Below, one piece after another: positions 1 through 5,837 of a stretch of DNA of 5,837 bases. This DNA is from an uncultured Hyphomicrobiales bacterium (GTDB lineage Bacteria; Pseudomonadota; Alphaproteobacteria; Rhizobiales; Aestuariivirgaceae): positions 1-5,837 of the forward strand of contig CAIYXE010000208.1 of NCBI GenBank assembly GCA_903930095.1, read 5' to 3'. The position numbers and the translations under genes were made by a program. Each line of letters starts with the position of its first letter. Position 1 is the stretch's first letter. The notes below the pieces were generated by a model. It was given only the letters and a program-made list of their open reading frames with translations. It did no database searches and was not told the origin of the DNA.

Positions 1-514
1 GCAGAGACGCTTGCGTAGCGGCCCGGAGACCTGAGTGCCGCGACGAGCGCGCCATGCCCGCCCATGGAATGGCCGAAGATGCCCTGACGCGCCATGTCGG
101 CCATCGGGAAATGCGCTGCCACGAGAGCCGGAAGTTCTGCCGTCACATAGGAAAACATACGATAGTTGCGTGCCCAGGGCTCCACCGTCGCGTCGACGTA
201 GAAGCCGGCGCCGCAGCCGAGCTTCCAGTCATCGGGCACATCCGGAACACCCTCGCCGCGCGGGCTGGTGTCCGGGCAGACGATGATCACGCCGTGATCG
301 GCGGCGGCCTGACGGTATTCGCCCTTCTCCATGACATTGGCATGGGTGCAGGTCAGGCCGGAGAGGTACCACAGCACGGGAAGCCTGCTGCCCGGCTCAT
401 GCGGCGGCACGAAGACCGCGAAGGTCATGGGGCAGGCGCAGGCGTCCGAATCATGGGTGTAGACGCCCTGCGTTCCGCCATGGGATTTCCACAGCGACTT
501 TGTTGCGAGCGGCA

Positions 515-515
<1 letters not shown>
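1..515 (-). CDS. fghA: S-formylglutathione hydrolase, 5' part (C-terminus beyond left edge)
   Basis: A cytoplasmic esterase D-type serine hydrolase that splits S-formylglutathione into formate and glutathione, the second step of glutathione-dependent formaldehyde detoxification. Translating the complement from the ATG at 515..513 gives 171 codons without a stop; the family is about 280 residues long, so roughly 60% is visible. Family landmarks appear in order: HDSDAC near residues 21-26, the LSGLTCT oxyanion-hole region at 51-57, GFYVDAT at 104-110, a PW..NYRM.SYV stretch, and the nucleophile elbow GHSMGGHGAL with Ser150 as nucleophile. The catalytic Asp and His would lie past the left edge, so completeness cannot be judged. 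The start ATG shares one base with the stop codon of the upstream dehydrogenase gene, which supports co-transcription and translational coupling. The family assignment is firm. The symbol follows Paracoccus usage; the Escherichia coli equivalent is frmB. Confidence 0.95.
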
Positions 516-1642
<1,127 letters not shown>

Positions 1643-1650
1643 GGGCGGGA

Positions 1651-1659
1651 TCCTTCCTT
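1651..1659 (-). promoter_or_regulatory. Ribosome-binding site of the class III alcohol dehydrogenase
   Basis: The minus strand reads AAGGAAGGA, ending eight bases before the ATG at 1642. This purine-rich Shine-Dalgarno sequence decides the start against the longer open frame, which continues upstream through the intergenic region and into the divergent adaptor gene. Confidence 0.8.
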
Positions 1660-1790
1660 GACTGGGCAACGGGACCTGCACATATCGCGGCTTCTGGCGC
1701 GAAGCCAAGCCTGAAACCGCCACACCAGACGGAATGGGCCATGCCGAATCGTCTCCGGTCCGGCCGCATGACGCGGACGTATATGGAACT

Positions 1791-1819
1791 GGCGGACAAA
1801 CCCTCCTAGGGTCTCCGCC
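1791..1819 (+). promoter_or_regulatory. Imperfect hairpin just upstream of the efflux operon ribosome-binding site
   Basis: The outer arms GGCGGA (1791..1796) and TCCGCC (1814..1819) pair over six bases. The inner arms ACCCT (1800..1804) and AGGGT (1808..1812) pair over five with a three-base loop. The two stems are separated by a 3/1 internal loop. The structure ends two bases before the GAAAGGTG ribosome-binding region. No T-run follows on either strand, so it is not a standard intrinsic terminator. It may be an operator palindrome or a structured leader that tunes translation of the adaptor gene. The pairing is visible; a role is inference. Confidence 0.4.
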
Positions 1820-1823
1820 CGAA

Positions 1824-1828
1824 AGGTG
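1824..1828 (+). promoter_or_regulatory. Ribosome-binding site deciding the adaptor start
   Basis: AGGTG, within GAAAGGTG, ends nine bases before the ATG at 1838. It is too far from the next in-frame ATG (1844). It overlaps an in-frame GTG at 1826, which therefore has no site of its own at a proper distance. This favours 1838 as the start. Confidence 0.6.
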
Positions 1829-1837
1829 CGTGAATTC

Positions 1838-2953
1838 ATGAGAATGTGGGCTCTTCTGCTCGCGGGCGTGGTGCTGGTGGCGGCTGCTGCCTTCGGCGTG
1901 CGCCACTCCGGCATCGATCTTGCCGCGCTGACCGGCCTTCAGGCCGTGGCGGTGAAGGGCGAGCCTGCGGCGCGTGCGGGCGGCGCGCGGCCGGGCCGGG
2001 GGCCCGCCCCGGTTGAAACCGCGCCCGCCATGACGTTACGATTGAGTGATGACATCTCCGCCATCGGCACGCTTCTCGCGGATGAAAGCGTCGCCATTGC
2101 GCCCGAAACCAGCGGGCGGGTCGCGAAGGTGCTGTTCGAGGACGGCGCTGCCGTTGCAGCCGGAACACCGCTGTTCCAGCTCGACACGGATCTCGCCATG
2201 TCGGACCTGGTCGAGGCGCAGGCGCGGCTCCGGCTGGCGGAGGCGAACTACAGCCGCAACCAGAAGCTCCGCCTGAGCGGCAACGTCGCCGAGAGCGCCT
2301 ATGAGGAGGCGCTCTCGACGCGTGACGTGGCCCGCGCCGCGGTCGAATCCGCCGAGGTGAGGCTCGCCAAGCTCACCATTGCGGCACCCTTCTCCGGCAC
2401 GCTCGGTTTCCGCGCGATCTCGGAGGGCGCCTATGTGACTGCCGGAACGCCGCTTGTGCAGCTCGACAAGGTGGAGCGGCTGCAGGCGAGCTTCTCCGTG
2501 CCCGAACTGCAGCAGGCCGCCGCCGCCGCCGCAAGCGAAGTGGAACTGAGCGCCGATGCCCTGCCGGGCGAGCGCTTCACGGCCACCGTCTCGGCGCTCA
2601 ATCCGGTGATCGACGTCAATGGCCGGGCCCTGCAGGTCCGGGCCGAGCTCGACAACAAGGACATGCGGCTGCGGCCCGGCCTGCTCGTGCGGGTGACGGT
2701 CAGGGGGCCGGCGCGGGAGGCGGTGGTGGTGCCCGAATCCGCCATCGTGCAGCGGGGCCAGGGCGCGCTGGTCTATGCACTCGACGGCAACAAGGTGCGC
2801 GAGGTGCGCGTCAGCATCGGCAAGCGCCTCGATGGCAAGGTTGAGGTGCGCGAGGGCGTGGCCGCGGGCGACATGGTGGTCACGGCGGGCAATGCCAGGC
2901 TGTCCGACGGCGCCGAGGTTGAGGCCGTCCCGGCTGCGGCTGCGGTCGAGTAG
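1838..2953 (+). CDS. RND efflux periplasmic adaptor subunit (membrane fusion protein)
   Basis: The periplasmic adaptor of a tripartite efflux pump, linking the inner-membrane RND permease to an outer-membrane channel. From the ATG at 1838 it has 371 residues, typical for the HlyD/AcrA family; a GTG at 1826 would add four. Residues 4-20 form a hydrophobic membrane anchor or uncleaved signal with no lipobox cysteine, so it is probably not a lipoprotein. A Gly/Ala/Pro/Arg-rich linker covers about 41-60. The lipoyl domain is split (about 84-117 and 180-211, with APFSGTLG at 183-190). Between its halves lies an alpha-helical hairpin at about 120-178. A beta-barrel (about 212-290) and a membrane-proximal domain (about 291-365, opening VVVPESAI) follow, and the tail is Ala-rich. 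At the hairpin tip, Arg140 and Leu144 match the RLS channel-docking motif of AcrA, but Ala151 stands where Ser is expected. The permease gene follows after five bases. Substrate and gene name cannot be read from the sequence. Confidence 0.93.
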   Translation: MRMWALLLAGVVLVAAAAFGVRHSGIDLAALTGLQAVAVKGEPAARAGGARPGRGPAPVETAPAMTLRLSDDISAIGTLLADESVAIAPETSGRVAKVLFEDGAAVAAGTPLFQLDTDLAMSDLVEAQARLRLAEANYSRNQKLRLSGNVAESAYEEALSTRDVARAAVESAEVRLAKLTIAAPFSGTLGFRAISEGAYVTAGTPLVQLDKVERLQASFSVPELQQAAAAAASEVELSADALPGERFTATVSALNPVIDVNGRALQVRAELDNKDMRLRPGLLVRVTVRGPAREAVVVPESAIVQRGQGALVYALDGNKVREVRVSIGKRLDGKVEVREGVAAGDMVVTAGNARLSDGAEVEAVPAAAAVE

Positions 2954-2958
2954 CGGCG

Positions 2959-5837
2959 ATGGGCATCACCGAACTCTGCATCCGGCGCCCGGTCTTCGCC
3001 ACCGTCCTGAGCCTTGTTCTGGTTCTGGCGGGGCTCATGTCCTTTCAGCGGCTGACGATCCGCGAATTCCCGAACATCGATGAGCCGCAGGTCACCGTGC
3101 AGACCAGCTATCCCGGCGCCTCAGCCGAGATCATCGAGTCACAGGTGACGCAGGTGCTGGAAGGCTCGCTCGCCGGCATTGAGGGGATCGATACGATCGA
3201 GTCCACCTCGCGCGCCGAACAAAGCCGCATCACCGTCCGCTTCCGCTCCACCGTCAACATCGATGCCGCAACGAGCGACGTGCGCGACCGGGTCAGCCGC
3301 GTGCGCCAGCAATTGCCGGACGAGATCACCGAACCCAACATCGCCAAGGTCGAGGCGGATGCCCAGCCCATCATGTTCCTCGTCATGCAGTCAGAGACGA
3401 TGGATGCGGCCGAGATCACCGACTACATCGACCGCTTCGTGGTGAACCGCTTCAAGAACCTCGACGGCGTGGCCGATGTCACGATCAACGGCGAGCGCCG
3501 CTATGCGATGCGGGTGTGGATCGACACGGCGCGGCTGGCGGGCCACGGCCTCACCGTGCAGGATGTTGAAAGCGCCATCCGCAACCAGAACGCCGATATT
3601 CCGGCGGGCCGCATCGAAAGCGTCGACCGCGAATTCACCGTGCTCTCGCGTACCGCGCTCGGTACCGCGGAGGAGTTCTCCCAGATCGTGCTGAAGGAGG
3701 GTGGCGGGCTGCAGGTGCGGCTGGGCGATGTGGCGCGGGTCGAGCTCGGCACGGCGGATGTGCGCCGCGAAAGCCGCTATAACGGCACCACCGCCATCTC
3801 GGTCGGTGTCGTCAAGACGGCGGTGGCCAATCCGCTCGACGTGGCGCGCGCGGTGAACGCGCTGCTGCCGCGCATCAACGCGGAGCTGCCCGAGGCAACC
3901 TCGATCGCTGTCGGTTTTGACTCCACCGTATTCATCGACCGCTCCATCCGCAACGTGTTCATCACCATCCTCGAGGCCATCGGCCTCGTGCTGCTCATCA
4001 TCCTGCTGTTCCTGCATTCCTTCCGCGCCGCACTGATCCCCATCGTGACGATCCCCGTCTCGCTGATCGCCACCTTCGCCATCATGTATGCAGCCGGGCT
4101 CACCGTGAACACGCTGACGCTGCTTGCCATGGTGCTGGCCATCGGCCTCGTTGTGGACGATGCCATCGTGGTGCTGGAGAACATCTACCGCCACATCGAG
4201 GAGGGCATGGAGCCCTTCGCCGCGGCCATCAAGGGCGCGCGCGAGATCGGCTTTGCCGTCATCGCCATGACGCTGACGCTCGCCGCCGTCTATGCGCCCA
4301 TCGCCTTCACGCCGGGGCGCACCGGAAGGCTGTTCCTCGAATTCGCGGTGACGCTGGCGGGCGCCGTCATCGTCTCGGGCTTCGTGGCGCTCACCCTGAC
4401 GCCGATGATGTGCTCCAAGCTGCTCAAGCACTCAGAACGCCGCAACATCTTCGCCCGCATCGTGGAGGGCACACTTGGCGGCCTCGAGCGCGGCTATCGC
4501 GCCAGCCTGTCCTTCGCCCTCAAGCTGCGCTGGCTGGTGCTGTTCATCGGGCTTGGCGTGGGGGTGGCCGGTGGCTGGCTGTTCACGCAGATGAAATCGG
4601 AACTCTCGCCCACGGAGGACCGCGGCACCATCATCATCAACGGCTCAGCGCCCGAGGGCGCGAGCTTCGGCTACACCCAGCGCTATGCCAGCCAGGTGGA
4701 AGCACTCCTGGCGGAGGTGCCGGAGCTCCGGTCCTACCTGATGATCGTGGGCCCTTCGGAGGTCACGCGTTTCCTCTCCTTCGCGCGGCTGAAGGACTGG
4801 TCGGAGCGCGAGGTATCCCAGCAGCAGATGACGCAGTCTCTGCTGCCGAAGCTCCGCAAGGTGGCGGGCGTGCAGGCCTTCGCCTCCAACCCGGGCTCGC
4901 TCGGCACGCGCGGTTTCGGCAAGCCCTTCCAGTTCGTCATCCAGTCCTCGGCCTCCTACGAGGAGATCAACGCGCTGGCCAACCAGCTGGTGGAGCGCCT
5001 GAAGGACAATCCGGGCCTTGCCGACATCGACACCGACATGCGGCTCAACAAGCCCGAAGTGGAGGTCGAGATCGACCGCAACCGGGTGGCGGACCTGGGC
5101 CTCGACATTTCCGTCATCGGGCGTACGCTGGAAACCCTGCTCGGCGGGCGCAACGTCTCGACCTTCCAGATCGGCTCCGAGCAGTATGACGTGACGGTGG
5201 CGCTGCCGCCGGAGGAGCGCACCTCGCCCGATACGCTGAACCGTATTTTCGTGCGCGGCAAGGACGGGCAGATGGTGCAGCTCTCCAACATCGTCAGCGC
5301 CCGGGTGACGGTGGCCCCGCGCGACCTGCGCCGCTTCAACCAGCTGCGCGCCATCACCATCGAGGCCAATCTGGCGCCGGGCTACACGCTGGGAGAGGCG
5401 ATCGCCGCGGTGAACCAGGCGGCGGCCGAGGTGCTGCCGCAGGACACCCTCACCGACCTCACCGGCCAGGCGCGCGAGTTCAGGGATGCGAGCTCCAACC
5501 TCGCACTCGTCTTCCTCATGGCGCTGGCCTTCATCTACCTCGTGCTCGCCGCGCAGTTCGAAAGCTTCCGCGATCCGGTCATGATCATGGTCTCGGTGCC
5601 GCTGTCGATGACGGGCGCGCTGCTAGCCCTGTGGCTCACCGGGGGCACGCTCAACGTCTATTCGCAGATCGGGCTCGTCACGCTGATCGGCCTCATCACC
5701 AAGCACGGCATCCTGATCGTCGACTTCGCCAACAAGCTGCAGCAGGAAGGCATCGAGCGCACCGCCGCGATCATCGAGGCGTCGCGGCTGCGGCTGAGGC
5801 CCATCCTGATGACCACGGCGGCCATGGTGCTGGGCGC
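2959..5837 (+). CDS. RND efflux permease, HAE-1/AcrB type (C-terminus beyond right edge)
   Basis: The proton-driven inner-membrane pump of the tripartite system encoded with the upstream adaptor. The window shows 959 codons without a stop; the family is near 1030, so the end of TM11 and TM12 are missing. TM1 (about 10-28) is followed by the family start motif REFPNIDEP at 35-43 and the first periplasmic porter/docking half. TM2-TM6 run from about 334 to 490, TM7 is near 526-545, then come the second porter half and TM8-TM10 (about 848-923). Proton-relay residues are intact: Asp400 and Asp401 in TM4 (VVDDAIVVLEN), Lys915 in TM10 (ITKHGILIVDF), and Arg945 and Thr952 in RLRPILMTT, matching AcrB D407, D408, K940, R971 and T978. 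The ATG lies five bases after the adaptor stop and its own ribosome-binding site is weak, which suggests translational coupling. Drug-pocket residues differ from AcrB, so the substrate is open; heavy-metal (CusA) type is unlikely given the HAE-1-like motifs. Confidence 0.95.
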   Translation, partial: MGITELCIRRPVFATVLSLVLVLAGLMSFQRLTIREFPNIDEPQVTVQTSYPGASAEIIESQVTQVLEGSLAGIEGIDTIESTSRAEQSRITVRFRSTVNIDAATSDVRDRVSRVRQQLPDEITEPNIAKVEADAQPIMFLVMQSETMDAAEITDYIDRFVVNRFKNLDGVADVTINGERRYAMRVWIDTARLAGHGLTVQDVESAIRNQNADIPAGRIESVDREFTVLSRTALGTAEEFSQIVLKEGGGLQVRLGDVARVELGTADVRRESRYNGTTAISVGVVKTAVANPLDVARAVNALLPRINAELPEATSIAVGFDSTVFIDRSIRNVFITILEAIGLVLLIILLFLHSFRAALIPIVTIPVSLIATFAIMYAAGLTVNTLTLLAMVLAIGLVVDDAIVVLENIYRHIEEGMEPFAAAIKGAREIGFAVIAMTLTLAAVYAPIAFTPGRTGRLFLEFAVTLAGAVIVSGFVALTLTPMMCSKLLKHSERRNIFARIVEGTLGGLERGYRASLSFALKLRWLVLFIGLGVGVAGGWLFTQMKSELSPTEDRGTIIINGSAPEGASFGYTQRYASQVEALLAEVPELRSYLMIVGPSEVTRFLSFARLKDWSEREVSQQQMTQSLLPKLRKVAGVQAFASNPGSLGTRGFGKPFQFVIQSSASYEEINALANQLVERLKDNPGLADIDTDMRLNKPEVEVEIDRNRVADLGLDISVIGRTLETLLGGRNVSTFQIGSEQYDVTVALPPEERTSPDTLNRIFVRGKDGQMVQLSNIVSARVTVAPRDLRRFNQLRAITIEANLAPGYTLGEAIAAVNQAAAEVLPQDTLTDLTGQAREFRDASSNLALVFLMALAFIYLVLAAQFESFRDPVMIMVSVPLSMTGALLALWLTGGTLNVYSQIGLVTLIGLITKHGILIVDFANKLQQEGIERTAAIIEASRLRLRPILMTTAAMVLG

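Larger units (their letters stand above)
1643..1837. other. Divergent intergenic region between the formaldehyde and efflux operons
   Basis: These 195 bases separate two divergently transcribed operons, so the promoters of both should lie here. Ribosome-binding sites for both sides are recognisable. Promoter elements are not clear. On the plus strand TTGACT at 1658..1663 resembles a -35 box, but only a poor -10 (CATATC) follows. On the minus strand TTGGCT followed 18 bases later by TATGTG, just before the dehydrogenase leader, is a weak sigma-70-like pair. An inverted repeat GTCCG...CGGAC spans 1758..1778. GCGGAC recurs as direct copies at 1773..1778 and 1792..1797, and its complement TCCGC occurs at 1814..1818. 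These could be regulator half-sites, but short GC-rich words recur easily by chance in such DNA. No small reading frame or RNA gene was recognised. Confidence 0.6.

Noticed and set aside
1658..1688. TTGACT as a -35 box of a plus-strand promoter
   Set aside because: No acceptable -10 hexamer follows at 16-18 bases, and the TTGACT overlaps the dehydrogenase ribosome-binding site on the other strand. It is too weak to annotate.
1791..1819. Intrinsic terminator
   Set aside because: A stem is present but no T-run follows on either strand, and it sits upstream of both genes rather than at a gene end.
1643..1906. N-terminal extension of the alcohol dehydrogenase to 463 aa
   Set aside because: The added 88 residues have no family counterpart, overlap the divergent adaptor gene, and would ignore the well-placed ribosome-binding site at 1651..1659.
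3391..4431. Long minus-strand open frame (346 aa) opposite the RND permease
   Set aside because: The composition is dominated by Asp, Gly, His, Arg and Glu with no recognisable domain, and it lies wholly inside the permease gene. It is a codon-bias shadow.
4410..5189. Plus-strand open frame (259 aa) overlapping the permease in another frame
   Set aside because: The permease frame is continuous and matches the family throughout this stretch, so the other frame is not evidence of a second gene or a frameshift.

Overview
The window is ordinary chromosomal DNA of a GC-rich Gram-negative bacterium, most likely an alphaproteobacterium. The basis is the strong G/C preference at third codon positions, the very alphaproteobacterial look of the class III alcohol dehydrogenase, and an envelope-spanning RND pump. 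No rRNA, tRNA, CRISPR, insertion sequence or phage gene is visible. Four protein genes fill almost all of it, and both ends of the window cut a gene.

Left half, minus strand (1..1642): a two-gene glutathione-dependent formaldehyde oxidation operon. The class III alcohol dehydrogenase / S-(hydroxymethyl)glutathione dehydrogenase (515..1642) comes first. S-formylglutathione hydrolase follows, overlapping it by one base (TGATG), and runs off the left edge with 171 codons seen. Formaldehyde reacts with glutathione, the dehydrogenase oxidises the adduct to S-formylglutathione, and the hydrolase releases formate and glutathione.

Centre (1643..1837): a 195-base divergent intergenic region, the only non-coding stretch of any size. 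It holds the ribosome-binding sites of both flanking genes. It also holds an imperfect 29-base hairpin just before the efflux operon and several copies of a GCGGA(C) half-site in both orientations. No strong promoter could be assigned by eye.

Right half, plus strand (1838..5837): a tripartite efflux operon. A periplasmic adaptor (membrane fusion protein, 371 aa) is followed after five bases by an RND inner-membrane permease of the HAE-1 type, with 959 codons seen and the C-terminus beyond the right edge. The proton-relay residues of the pump are all present, so it looks functional. No outer-membrane TolC-type gene or regulator lies in the window.

No previously undescribed system was found. 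The points most worth a second look are modest. The pump's substrate pocket appears to lack much of the phenylalanine cluster known from AcrB. The adaptor hairpin tip has Ala where the RLS motif has Ser. The leader of the efflux operon is structured.
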